Shown here piece by piece: positions 7,707 through 15,742 of a stretch of 38,079 nucleotides of DNA. Below the pieces are notes generated by a model that was not told the origin of the DNA, did not search any database, and worked only from the letters and a program-made list of their open reading frames with translations. The stretch spans positions 1 to 38,079 of IMG/VR virus record IMGVR_UViG_3300045135_000751, one strand, 5' to 3'. Every line of letters starts with the position of its first letter. Within the stretch, counting starts at the first letter, position 1. Both the position numbers and the translations under genes were made by a program. This DNA comes from a virus.

Positions 7707-7740
7707 ATAATATCAAAGGGTGGGGGTTATGTAAACCCCC
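7707..7740 (-). promoter_or_regulatory. Early-type promoter, G-run TTTACA-17-TATTAT, leaderless geometry
   Basis: On the minus strand GGGGG, TTTACA (7735-7730), 17 bp and TATTAT (7712-7707). A 7-bp hairpin (7722-7728 with 7734-7740) covers the G-run. The -10 box ends six bases before ATG 7700. TATAAT at 7709-7704 is an alternative -10 with a 20-bp spacer. Confidence 0.8.
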
Positions 7741-7744
7741 TTTG

Positions 7745-8716
7745 TTAGGCAGCGAGTGCATACTCGACTGCCTTTTCTGCTGCTTTGACCTTACGCAGTT
7801 GGTTCTGACCGTACCACTGGCTGTGCAAGCGGTTGTCTGCGTTACGACCTTGAAGGTGATCTGTAACATAAGTGACGCTGTTAAACGCCTGCCACCAGCT
7901 GCCTTCTGCAAACTCTGCACCTGGTTGGGTCTCAAGAACTTCAAGAGCGTTCTTTGCTTGGCGTGAGATAGAGTCTGCAGTAACTTGCTCCTGCTTATCC
8001 TTACCGGATGTGAGCGGAAACACTTCGTTGTAGTAGTTAAGAAGATCTTCTACTTTAACACGCTTGGAACCGAGAAACTGTGCCATCTCTTTGTACTTGG
8101 CGAATTTCTCGTGTGCAATACCTAATTGCTCTTTGACCATATCCGGGTTAAACTGTGCACGGTGGCCAACTTTAACTGCACGTTGTGATCGTGAATCGAG
8201 TGCAAAGGTAAGAGTGTTGTTGCAGACGACGCGAATTGGGGTGAAGCGAACGTCAATGGATTTACCGTAGACGTGAGGGTTGCTAAAGAGCATGTACGAA
8301 TCTACTTGGTCACCGCCGAAAAGATCAAATGACTCTTTGACCTTAGCCAGTGCCCATACGTACTGACCGCCTTTAAGCGAACCTGCAGTGTGCATTTCCA
8401 TGTCACCAGCCAGAACGTACTCATTGAAAAATTCGAAAGCAGTTTCGTTCTGACAAGGATGCCAGTCTTTACCAACGTTGGTCAGGATCTTACCATCGGT
8501 TTCGCGGATGAGCGATTTCTGACCAGTAGGGAGTCGCTGTCCATCAAACTCTACGAATGATTCTACCTCACGTACTTTCCAATCTACGCCAGCTTTTTGC
8601 ATAATCTGCTGGGGGGTAAGGTCATTGCTTACCTTTGTACCAAGACCGTGCCAAGGGAGATCGCCAGCATACGCCATCTGAGCTTCACCGTTTACAAATT
8701 CAAGTTCATGTGCCAT
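7745..8716 (-). CDS. DUF932 / TIGR03299 phage-plasmid-like protein
   Basis: This 323-residue protein matches the DUF932 (phage/plasmid-like TIGR03299) family by its opening, with PWHGLGTKVSNDLTPQQIMQ at residues 21-40, then DGKILTNVGKDWHPCQNETA and the RVVCNNTL block. These proteins are widespread on phages and plasmids; their biochemical role is not established. It is a single gene behind its own promoter (8743-8776), with GGAG before the ATG, and looks like a strongly expressed early protein. Confidence 0.9.
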   Translation of the reverse strand: MAHELEFVNGEAQMAYAGDLPWHGLGTKVSNDLTPQQIMQKAGVDWKVREVESFVEFDGQRLPTGQKSLIRETDGKILTNVGKDWHPCQNETAFEFFNEYVLAGDMEMHTAGSLKGGQYVWALAKVKESFDLFGGDQVDSYMLFSNPHVYGKSIDVRFTPIRVVCNNTLTFALDSRSQRAVKVGHRAQFNPDMVKEQLGIAHEKFAKYKEMAQFLGSKRVKVEDLLNYYNEVFPLTSGKDKQEQVTADSISRQAKNALEVLETQPGAEFAEGSWWQAFNSVTYVTDHLQGRNADNRLHSQWYGQNQLRKVKAAEKAVEYALAA

Positions 8717-8742
8717 GATATATTCTCCTATTTGATAAGATC

Positions 8743-8776
8743 ATCATAAGCTATTTCATTTGAAACGTAAACCCCC
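8743..8776 (-). promoter_or_regulatory. Early-type promoter, G-run TTTACG-17-TATGAT
   Basis: On the minus strand GGGGG, TTTACG (8771-8766), 17 bp and TATGAT (8748-8743). It abuts the stop codon of the radical SAM gene (TAAGGGGG) and lies 27 bases before ATG 8716, which has a GGAG ribosome-binding site. Confidence 0.87.
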
Positions 8777-10162
8777 TTAGAGAATTTTTTTCATATAAAT
8801 TTCTCTGAAGTTGTCAGTGCGTGCCATCATCTCTGCACCGTCTTTTTCCCAGGTGAGTTTAAGAAGCTCATCATGGGTATACCCCACATTGTGCAGTCGA
8901 TTGTAAAGTGTAAATCCGGCAGGCGATCCATTGTACTCCTGCTTTTTTTGAACTACCCAGTCGAACACGTCAAGGTAGGTAAGACCGTCTTTACGGGTCC
9001 AGCTTCTGTGGTTATTGCCGTCTTTACGGTAGCCATACTTTTCAGCGTTAAGTGACATTTCTGAACCACTGTTAATAAACAGTGGACTCCACGCGACGTT
9101 ATGTACCTTAGCTTCTTTGGTTAAGAAGTTAAACGAGTCTTCCATTTGATCCATAGTTTCACCGGGTAATCCGCCGATCATACTGACATACACCAAGACG
9201 TCAGGATATTTCTCCCTAAATTCTAACAAACCACGCTTTACCTTTTCCGGATCCATTCCTTTACCAATAAATTTACCAGCTTCTGCATTAAAGGTTTCAA
9301 TACCGAAGAACACTGACTTCATTCCAGATTCGATCAGCATTTCTTGCGTCTCTGGTTTTGCTATCATAAGATCCAATCTAGCATACGTAGAAAATCTAAG
9401 GTCGAACGGAAGTGTCCGGTACATCTTTAATAGCGACTCGATCTTTTCTGGTGAATCGTTATAGGTATCATCAGAGAACATATATCCAGTGGTGCCGTAG
9501 TTAATATAGTTCCTCATCATCTCTTCACGAAGGAGTTCTGGCGGTTTAACAAAGTCCCAGAGCTTCTTACCATTCAAGTAATAGAAACAAAACTTACATT
9601 TAAAAATACAGCCACGAGCAACCTCAATGGGTAGATCTTCGTCTTCAAATATATGATCGTCGTCGTTGTAGAGTATTTGGGATTGGGTAAAGTCGAACTC
9701 AGGAAAAAACTTGTCTTCGCATGGTCCATGATATATCTCGATATCAGGATCATCCCGCAGAGCAGGATTCATTCTAAATCCCCCTAAGACTATTTTTAAG
9801 CCAAGACTTTTTATAAAGTTAAAAAGATCCCACTCATCCATTTGGCTCAGCGCAGTGGATGTCTGCTCATCTTTTTTTTCTGTTACTTCAGTTCTATGAC
9901 GTACTTTACCCTTTTCTCTGTCCCAGATTGAATTGTTTTCTCGGTCCAAAAGAAAAGTGGTGCTGAAACCAATCCACTCTGTTTCAGAGGTTTTATAATT
10001 AGTAATAATGGTCTTAAGTTGTTCTAAGGTATACGAATTAAAGCAATCTACGACCTTTACCTCTTGACCACGTTGTCTAAACTCGCTTGCAATTCGGTAC
10101 GCGCCTGCTGCGCGCCCGAAGCCTGGATACCCGGCCATGTCTGTGAAGATAATAGCTTTCAC
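8777..10162 (-). CDS. Radical SAM enzyme with degenerate B12-binding-like N-terminus
   Basis: This 461-residue protein starts with GTG at 10162, overlapping the upstream TGA. The radical SAM [4Fe-4S] motif is ARGCIFKCKFC, with Cys185, Cys189 and Cys192. The N-terminal 150 residues have the shape of a cobalamin-binding domain (GAYRIASEFRQRGQEVKVVD, then VLGGFRMNP) but lack the classical DxHxxG histidine, so B12 binding is doubtful. The family performs methylations and other radical chemistry on unreactive carbons, or cofactor-free variants. It ends the 15193-8777 cassette, next to sugar and lipid enzymes, so a glycan or lipid substrate is inferred. Confidence 0.9.
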   Translation of the reverse strand: MKAIIFTDMAGYPGFGRAAGAYRIASEFRQRGQEVKVVDCFNSYTLEQLKTIITNYKTSETEWIGFSTTFLLDRENNSIWDREKGKVRHRTEVTEKKDEQTSTALSQMDEWDLFNFIKSLGLKIVLGGFRMNPALRDDPDIEIYHGPCEDKFFPEFDFTQSQILYNDDDHIFEDEDLPIEVARGCIFKCKFCFYYLNGKKLWDFVKPPELLREEMMRNYINYGTTGYMFSDDTYNDSPEKIESLLKMYRTLPFDLRFSTYARLDLMIAKPETQEMLIESGMKSVFFGIETFNAEAGKFIGKGMDPEKVKRGLLEFREKYPDVLVYVSMIGGLPGETMDQMEDSFNFLTKEAKVHNVAWSPLFINSGSEMSLNAEKYGYRKDGNNHRSWTRKDGLTYLDVFDWVVQKKQEYNGSPAGFTLYNRLHNVGYTHDELLKLTWEKDGAEMMARTDNFREIYMKKIL

Positions 10163-10989
10163 TTAAATTTTACTTTCTGTTCTGTTTCGCGCGCGTCTAG
10201 TTCGTACTCTGATCGGTAAGTGTTATTAGATCTAACAACCTCATTTAGAATAGTAAGGACGTCTGGGGCATAGTCTAGAATAGCAGCAGTATCTTTCGGG
10301 AAGCAGCTACCTCCAAACCCTTTCTTACCGTCGGGACCAGGCACTTTCATATGAGAATGACCGATACGAGGATCTGATCCAATGCTATTGGCTACGATAT
10401 TATATCGAGCGCCAAGACTGTCGGTCAGGTCTTTCCATTGATTAAACCATGCTACCTTCATAGCAAGAAAAGAGTTAATGCCGTACTTAACTAGACTCGC
10501 TTCCTCTACTGTCATATAGTGGTATGGAGCAGGATTACAGTTGGATCCGAACTGATATAAGTTCTTTACTTTCTTAGTGAACTCTGGTCGACCCCCAAGA
10601 ATGTGAAAATGTGGGTCAATAAAATCATTTAGTGCATTGCGTTCTGTAAGGAATTCTGGATTATACACAAATCGCTTATATCTGCAAAGGCGTGCTGCAA
10701 TATCGGGGGTGATTGTGGACTTGATTACAACGGTACCACAAGCAATATTCTGAAGCTGTTTTATAACTAAATCAATAGTAGTGGAATCAATACCACCGGT
10801 GTCACTCATGGGCGTGGGTACACACACGAACGTAAAGTCTGGGTAGTAATGCTCTATATCATCAATATTAGCATATCCCTGATATGGATCAATAATCATA
10901 ATATCATTTTGGGTATTTTTGAAACCAAACTCTACAGCTTTACCCACAAATCCATAACCAATAATAGCAATCTTAGTCAGTTGCTTCAT
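10159..10989 (-). CDS. Short UDP-glucose/GDP-mannose dehydrogenase-like protein
   Basis: This 276-residue protein shows an NAD-binding start, IAIIGYGFVGKA, a conserved CVPTPMSDTG turn (residues 56-65), NPEFLTERNA in the centre, and the catalytic-loop signature GFGGSCFPKD with the nucleophilic Cys. Family members oxidise UDP-glucose (or a related sugar nucleotide) to the uronic acid in two steps. They are usually 390-450 residues, so the C-terminal UDP-binding domain is missing here. Whether it keeps activity is unclear. AAGGAT precedes the ATG. It sits between an oxygenase and a radical SAM gene. Confidence 0.85.
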   Translation of the reverse strand: MKQLTKIAIIGYGFVGKAVEFGFKNTQNDIMIIDPYQGYANIDDIEHYYPDFTFVCVPTPMSDTGGIDSTTIDLVIKQLQNIACGTVVIKSTITPDIAARLCRYKRFVYNPEFLTERNALNDFIDPHFHILGGRPEFTKKVKNLYQFGSNCNPAPYHYMTVEEASLVKYGINSFLAMKVAWFNQWKDLTDSLGARYNIVANSIGSDPRIGHSHMKVPGPDGKKGFGGSCFPKDTAAILDYAPDVLTILNEVVRSNNTYRSEYELDARETEQKVKFK

Positions 10990-11038
10990 TCAGATATCCT
11001 TACATTCATTTAATTTCGTAGATATATATTATCAAATT

Positions 11039-11680
11039 TTAAAGCAAAAGTAAATCTTTATTTTTTACGTCGTCGAAGTGGAATCCGAAAATGGCAACCC
11101 TTCGAGATTGATCCCCACTTACTACCCTATGATTCCACCCGGTGTTGATAAACCAAAGCTCACCCGGTTTCATCGTAAAACTGTGTACACCATCTCTTCC
11201 CTTGAATTCAAATACTGAATCATTTTCATTTAAGCAGATCTGTGCTCTGCACATGTAGCTCGTACAGCTATCAATATGCCAATTCAAGCTGTGTTGGTGA
11301 CCCATTTCACTCATCCGAAAACGATACACAGCTTTGAAATAATTCTCTAGAAACTTCTTAGCTTTAACTTCTTTGGTCCAGTGATCGTAAAGATATTCAT
11401 CAACATCTACTCCAATTTTACCAGGAGGTTTTGTTTGTATAAGAATTTGTCTATATCCGTTAGTATCAAATACTTTACGATAGTTAATAGCTTGACTGAT
11501 CCCATACACATCCCCGCCGATATCATTATCAGAACGATCATCTAATATTTTATTTAGTTCTTCTAGAACCTCTGCCGGTACTTCTCCCATTTTTTGAAAA
11601 AATTTAAGCTTATTTCTTTTAGGTCCCGTACCACCAACTCTCATACGCTTTGTTGTTTCGATAAGATATTTTTTATCCAT
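11039..11680 (-). CDS. 2-oxoglutarate/Fe(II)-dependent oxygenase-like protein
   Basis: This is a 213-residue protein. The ATG at 11680 was chosen because AGGA lies six bases upstream; it overlaps the stop of the upstream gene by 8 bases. The C-terminal half has the double-stranded beta-helix iron triad: H135-x-D137 (LNWHIDS) and H184 (TGWNHRVV), with a likely 2-oxoglutarate-binding Arg near 193-194. The layout resembles aspartyl/asparaginyl beta-hydroxylases and related hydroxylases. The product is unknown. It is the middle gene of the cassette, so hydroxylation of a lipid, sugar or peptide substrate is possible. Confidence 0.8.
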   Translation of the reverse strand: MDKKYLIETTKRMRVGGTGPKRNKLKFFQKMGEVPAEVLEELNKILDDRSDNDIGGDVYGISQAINYRKVFDTNGYRQILIQTKPPGKIGVDVDEYLYDHWTKEVKAKKFLENYFKAVYRFRMSEMGHQHSLNWHIDSCTSYMCRAQICLNENDSVFEFKGRDGVHSFTMKPGELWFINTGWNHRVVSGDQSRRVAIFGFHFDDVKNKDLLLL

Positions 11681-12278
11681 GTAAAATCCTATACGTTTCA
11701 ATTTCCATTTTATTCAGCCGAGGTTCTATGCCATTATAAACTATATTCTGATAACAATCAGGATCGCAGGCAGGCTCGCACGTCTGATACATTCCATCAG
11801 GGACTTTCCAGTTAAGTCCACTTCTATATTCTATCTTATTTTTGAATCTTTGTATACTGTTTCTTCGTTTTAATCCCTGCATCGAAACAAAAACGCTTTC
11901 CCACTCTCGGAGATAATCCATCTGTGCTAAACATAAATGTTGAGATGGGCTGAATACCATGTCATTTTTTGGATGGACGAATCTACGGTACTCTCTGTAT
12001 ATGTATGTTCTCGTGCATATCCTATAACAACCATCATAGTATTTTTGTATTGTTGCAAAGGCTACTGGTCTATCCTCATCATATAGAAAAAACCAATCCA
12101 AAAACTTATCATCACTATATGTATGCGGAAGATTGTCAAACCAGTCAGAATTCTTCTTATCGTAGATATATGATTCATGTTTTAATCTATCTAATTCTTT
12201 TAAGAAGTTATCTTGTCCGTAGTCTTTTAGAGTTATTACTTTCGGATTAATCGAATAAACCAAGCCGCTGGGTCCCAT
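11673..12278 (-). CDS. GNAT-like acyltransferase candidate
   Basis: This is a 201-residue protein. Residues 60-110 (DWFFLYDEDRPVAFATIQKY, then CTRTYIYREYRRFVHP) resemble the central beta-strands and cofactor-loop region of GCN5-related N-acetyltransferases. The usual Q/RxxGxG/A pyrophosphate loop is not clearly present, so the call is tentative. The C-terminal third is Cys-containing (CEPACDPDCY). It starts 43 bases inside the desaturase gene with AAGGTGG upstream. In context it could transfer an acyl group to a cell-envelope or glycan substrate. Confidence 0.55.
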   Translation of the reverse strand: MGPSGLVYSINPKVITLKDYGQDNFLKELDRLKHESYIYDKKNSDWFDNLPHTYSDDKFLDWFFLYDEDRPVAFATIQKYYDGCYRICTRTYIYREYRRFVHPKNDMVFSPSQHLCLAQMDYLREWESVFVSMQGLKRRNSIQRFKNKIEYRSGLNWKVPDGMYQTCEPACDPDCYQNIVYNGIEPRLNKMEIETYRILHG

Positions 12279-12874
12279 TCATACCACCTTTTCCCAATTT
12301 GCCAATCCATTGGCTTTTCATGATGATTCGCATGCCATCCTTCACCACCTGTAAAAATGTTTGCAATCCAAGAGTTAGACACATTCTCATGCCTATGACA
12401 AAGAGTATTCAATAGACCGAAGCCAATGTATCCATAAATCATAGGAGTAATCATCAATACAAGGAACCATTCAAATGAAAGAAATGAAAGTCCAAATAAG
12501 AATGTGCAGAAACGAATATCTCTATGATGTTTATGGAACCACATAACACGTTTGTTTTTAAGCAAATCAGTAACGTGTCTTGGTCGAATTGCAGGCACTT
12601 TGAATGTTGAGGTCAATACTCTCCACATTGGTTGATGCTTAGGTGAATGTGGATCTTTTTCTGTATCCGAGTGATTGTGATGTAGTCTATGAACACCGAC
12701 CCAGCCAAGTAGTGATCCAGATCCAGATAGTGGTCCTAGAATCAAAACAAGATACTCATACCAAACTGGAGCTTTAAATGATCTGTGCGAAAAGTATCTG
12801 TGATAACCAGCCGATATAATAAATGATGATAAAAAGAACCACCAGATAAAACTATATACTAAAATTTCTATCAT
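12236..12874 (-). CDS. Membrane fatty-acid desaturase
   Basis: This 212-residue protein has all three histidine boxes of acyl desaturases: HRYFSH (25-30), HRLHH (62-66) and HANHH (181-185), separated by hydrophobic membrane segments. Such enzymes use a di-iron centre to introduce a double bond into fatty acyl chains. At 212 residues it is shorter than typical bacterial delta-9 desaturases but spans the complete set of boxes. The ATG at 12874 overlaps the stop of a 27-residue ORF (TAATG) and has GGAGG upstream. It could change membrane or lipid composition during infection. Confidence 0.93.
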   Translation of the reverse strand: MIEILVYSFIWWFFLSSFIISAGYHRYFSHRSFKAPVWYEYLVLILGPLSGSGSLLGWVGVHRLHHNHSDTEKDPHSPKHQPMWRVLTSTFKVPAIRPRHVTDLLKNKRVMWFHKHHRDIRFCTFLFGLSFLSFEWFLVLMITPMIYGYIGFGLLNTLCHRHENVSNSWIANIFTGGEGWHANHHEKPMDWQIGKRWYEWDPAAWFIRLIRK

Positions 12875-12957
12875 TAATAACCTCCATAATATGATTTGCT
12901 ATAAAAATCTTTATCAGTCCAAGAACATCCCGCAGTTAATAGAATTCCTTTACTCAT
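12874..12957 (-). pseudogene. 27-codon relic of an SGNH-type N-terminus
   Basis: This short frame (27 residues) begins MSKGILLTAGCSWTDKDFYS and stops after 27 codons. It resembles the first 20 residues of the next gene upstream (MARRKLLITGGCSYTDPNYL), sharing the GCSxTD motif that carries the nucleophilic Ser of SGNH hydrolases. ATG overlaps the upstream TGA (ATGA), and its TAA overlaps the desaturase ATG (TAATG). I interpret it as a truncated duplicate retained as a coupling bridge. No separate function is claimed. Confidence 0.6.
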
Positions 12958-13841
12958 CCGTAAATATTTTTCCACTTTTCATGAATAACTTTAGAAATGA
13001 TTTCCTGTGCTTGTGCATTAGGATGCGCGTCTATTTCTGACACTCTATACATATCGCTTTTAGGAAATAGCTTTTTATCTTTTTGTCTCATCTCATCAAA
13101 ATATGTGCCACCGAGTGGCGCGTATATCGGCCAACCAATAAAGTGGGATTTATGTTTCTTATCAAACTTAGAGAACCAAATATTTTGCACATAGTCAATT
13201 AGTACTTGATTCTCATGTGTTTCTACGCTCTCACCTTCAGGACATTTCAGTATTCCCGTTTTTTGGAAATGTGATAGGTAGTGATAGTCAAATGGCAGTA
13301 ATCCATTTATAAACACAAATTTTATACCATTAGCTGCGCACACATCTGCGAGAGCGTTATAATTTCGAAGACTATCCTCAATGCAATATTTTATAAATCC
13401 TGTGCGCACCCTCCAGAAATCTTGGCTGGTAAAAAAGTTATATGATAGATTGTGCATTCCAAGACGAGATAGCCACTCAAATGGTGTATCTGCTCCATCA
13501 GGGTATGCAGGATTATTATCAGCTACAATGTTCACTTCCGATAGTGGATTAATATCGTATCCACACATTATACGGCGGCGATCCATACCAGTCCACATAA
13601 CTGCAACTGTATCAACTCTGTCGCCGTAAAGATAGATCTTCTCCAGTACATTGTGAAAGATAGTTTCATTAGAAGAACCGCTGGCACCAGTGTTAATCAC
13701 CTCGAGATCTAATGCATTACCCAAATGCTCCGGCCACATCTTCCAGGCACCTCGTTCCTGCGGTAAGCTTTTATCGTTCGTAAGATAGTTAGGATCTGTG
13801 TAAGAACATCCGCCAGTAATTAGTAATTTACGTCGTGCCAT
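12954..13841 (-). CDS. SGNH/GDSL-family hydrolase or acyltransferase-like protein
   Basis: This is a 295-residue protein. Block I is GGCSYTD (nucleophile Ser13 in a GxSxT context), block II is NTGASGSSNE, and the C-terminal block V is DAHPNAQAQ (Asp and His of the catalytic triad). The family hydrolyses or transfers acyl esters on sugars and lipids. It lies between a carbamoyltransferase and a desaturase, connected by a TAATG junction. A role in de-acetylation or acyl transfer on envelope glycans is inferred. Confidence 0.85.
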   Translation of the reverse strand: MARRKLLITGGCSYTDPNYLTNDKSLPQERGAWKMWPEHLGNALDLEVINTGASGSSNETIFHNVLEKIYLYGDRVDTVAVMWTGMDRRRIMCGYDINPLSEVNIVADNNPAYPDGADTPFEWLSRLGMHNLSYNFFTSQDFWRVRTGFIKYCIEDSLRNYNALADVCAANGIKFVFINGLLPFDYHYLSHFQKTGILKCPEGESVETHENQVLIDYVQNIWFSKFDKKHKSHFIGWPIYAPLGGTYFDEMRQKDKKLFPKSDMYRVSEIDAHPNAQAQEIISKVIHEKWKNIYG

Positions 13842-15193
13842 TAATAAAATACTTTCACGTTATATTTGCTTTGGAATAAATGCGCATCTTTTTCATCATT
13901 CACCATAGGCATTCCCTTAATATTAAGACTTGTATTTAGTAACATAGGAACGCCGGTTAGTTCGTAAAACTCTTCAAGAATAGGACGAATAACTGAACCA
14001 CAATCTTTTTTAACGACCTGTACGCGCGCGGTACCATCTACGTGCGTAACCGAGCTATAATCATGCTTTGCTTGTGCAACAAACTGCATATATTCGTTCA
14101 TCGGTCCTTCGAAATATTCGTCAGCATACTCTTCCAAGATTACAGGTGCAAAGGGTCGAAAGAGCTGTCTTTGCTTAATTTGATTAACGGTATTTTTAAT
14201 ATCTCTTCTAGGGTCAGCAAGCAAGCTACGATTACCAAGGGCACGAGGGCCAAACTCACTACGACCAGAAGCGACACCGCAATAGGAATAATCAACAAGA
14301 TACTGAGCAACTTCTTTAGGCGAGATTTTTCTTTGAATATCATAACCAAGATAAGGATCCTTCCATTTTAGTTTCTTTCCGAGAGATAATGCCGCAGCGC
14401 CAAGCGATGAACCAGCATCACCAGGATTTGGCATAATCCAAATATTTTTGTTTTGAATTTTACTATTAGCAGAACAGTTAAGAGCACAACCACCCATGAA
14501 TACTAAGTTGTCGTGTTTACAGTACTTATCAATAATCTTTAATAGCTCACGTTCATATAGCGCTTGTGCACTTGCGGCAAGATCTTCATTACGTGCATTC
14601 GGTAAGTAGTTACCAATACCTTTATGGTTGTTACGATAGAGCAGTTCAGACATATCATAGATAGGTTCGCCATAGGCAGCCATACCCATCAAAATATATT
14701 CATCTTCATTTGGTTTTAATCCTACGCGCTGTGTTACTGCTGAATAGAAAAGACCAAGCGAGTACGGATACTTCCAGCTCTTAACTTTTTTCATTTTCGG
14801 CGCACCATTTTCAGTTGTACCGCGCCATATAGATATAGTATCCCACTCACCAATAGAATCGATCACAAGAATATCGGCTTCATCGAATGGTGCTGTATAG
14901 AATCCCGCAGCTGCATGAGATTCATGATGATAAAATGATTCATCATATGATATATCAGATTTCTTAGGTAGTTGACCGAATAAAAATCTACGTGTATTCT
15001 TTAGCCAATTCTTTTCATAATATGCTACTTTATCATATGGCTTTAATTTATATAAAAGCAAAGGGTGAATATGTCTATCGTTCTTAATCTTCGAATATCG
15101 TTCAGAATGACTAGCATATAGAATATCACCGTCATCATTTACGAGGGTAACTGCTGCATCGTGAAATCCTTCGCTAACTCCTAATATCTTCAT
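13841..15193 (-). CDS. Carbamoyltransferase (NodU/CmcH/TobZ family)
   Basis: This is a 450-residue protein. The N-terminal HHESHAA motif (residues 89-95) is the metal/active-site signature of the family. Further along are the family's SEFGPRALGNRSLL and FRPFAPVI blocks and the C-terminal VPMLLNTSLNIKGMP motif. Relatives carbamoylate hydroxyls on Nod factors, antibiotics and glycans using carbamoyl phosphate and ATP. It is about 100 residues shorter than typical members. It is the first gene behind the 15227-15260 promoter. Cyanophages and marine phages carry similar genes. Confidence 0.93.
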   Translation of the reverse strand: MKILGVSEGFHDAAVTLVNDDGDILYASHSERYSKIKNDRHIHPLLLYKLKPYDKVAYYEKNWLKNTRRFLFGQLPKKSDISYDESFYHHESHAAAGFYTAPFDEADILVIDSIGEWDTISIWRGTTENGAPKMKKVKSWKYPYSLGLFYSAVTQRVGLKPNEDEYILMGMAAYGEPIYDMSELLYRNNHKGIGNYLPNARNEDLAASAQALYERELLKIIDKYCKHDNLVFMGGCALNCSANSKIQNKNIWIMPNPGDAGSSLGAAALSLGKKLKWKDPYLGYDIQRKISPKEVAQYLVDYSYCGVASGRSEFGPRALGNRSLLADPRRDIKNTVNQIKQRQLFRPFAPVILEEYADEYFEGPMNEYMQFVAQAKHDYSSVTHVDGTARVQVVKKDCGSVIRPILEEFYELTGVPMLLNTSLNIKGMPMVNDEKDAHLFQSKYNVKVFY

Positions 15194-15198
15194 GGTAT

Positions 15199-15247
15199 AC
15201 TATCCCTGCCTAACATACTCTTATATATTATACCAGACAGGGATAGT
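15199..15247 (-). repeat. 10-bp inverted repeat straddling the cassette promoter
   Basis: ACTATCCCTG (15199-15208) and CAGGGATAGT (15238-15247) are exact reverse complements. They flank the -10 box of the cassette promoter; one arm lies in the spacer. This placement suggests an operator rather than an RNA hairpin. Confidence 0.7.
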
Positions 15248-15260
15248 TCTGTAAACCCCC
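15227..15260 (-). promoter_or_regulatory. Early-type promoter, G-run TTTACA-17-TATAAT, for the metabolic cassette
   Basis: On the minus strand TTTACA (15255-15250), 17 bp and the perfect -10 TATAAT (15232-15227). The stop codon of the upstream gene runs into the G-run (TAGGGGG). The first downstream gene is the carbamoyltransferase. Confidence 0.9.
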
Positions 15261-15739
15261 TAATTTGCTAGGGGATTATCCAATGCTTCTTGTAATGTCC
15301 TGTTGAGATCTTCATCAAGTCTGCGCATGCTTTCATCAATACGGTTCTCTGTAGCACGCATGGTGTCACGAACATCTTTTTCAGTTTCTCTATTGAGATT
15401 CTCGATTTCTCTCAAACGATCATCAATAGAGTCTTGAATAGTTTTTGTCCTACGACTAGCATCTTCTGCTACGCTTTCTACGCGAATAATGTCTTGGCGG
15501 AGATCATCCTTAATATCTCTCGTATAGTCAATTGCATCATTCAGCTTCTGAAGTTGTAGTTCGTTAGCTGCTGCAATTGCATCGATATCGATATTTTGGA
15601 TAATCTCCTTCATGTCCATATAGTCTTTGTAGAATTCGAAACCTCCCCAAAGAGCACCGCCAAGAGTCGATAGTGCGGTAAGAATAGCGAACATCTTACC
15701 ACCTTTAAAAGTCATGCCTCCAAATTCTACTTCAGCCAT
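15260..15739 (-). CDS. Membrane-anchored long coiled-coil protein
   Basis: This is a 159-residue protein. Residues 14-36 form a transmembrane segment (FAILTALSTLGGALWGGF). From about residue 60 to the end the sequence is a continuous highly charged coiled coil (DDRLREIENLNRETEKDVRD). Function is unknown. It is the last gene of the membrane-protein block before the cassette promoter. Confidence 0.75.
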   Translation of the reverse strand: MAEVEFGGMTFKGGKMFAILTALSTLGGALWGGFEFYKDYMDMKEIIQNIDIDAIAAANELQLQKLNDAIDYTRDIKDDLRQDIIRVESVAEDASRRTKTIQDSIDDRLREIENLNRETEKDVRDTMRATENRIDESMRRLDEDLNRTLQEALDNPLAN

Positions 15740-15742
15740 ATC

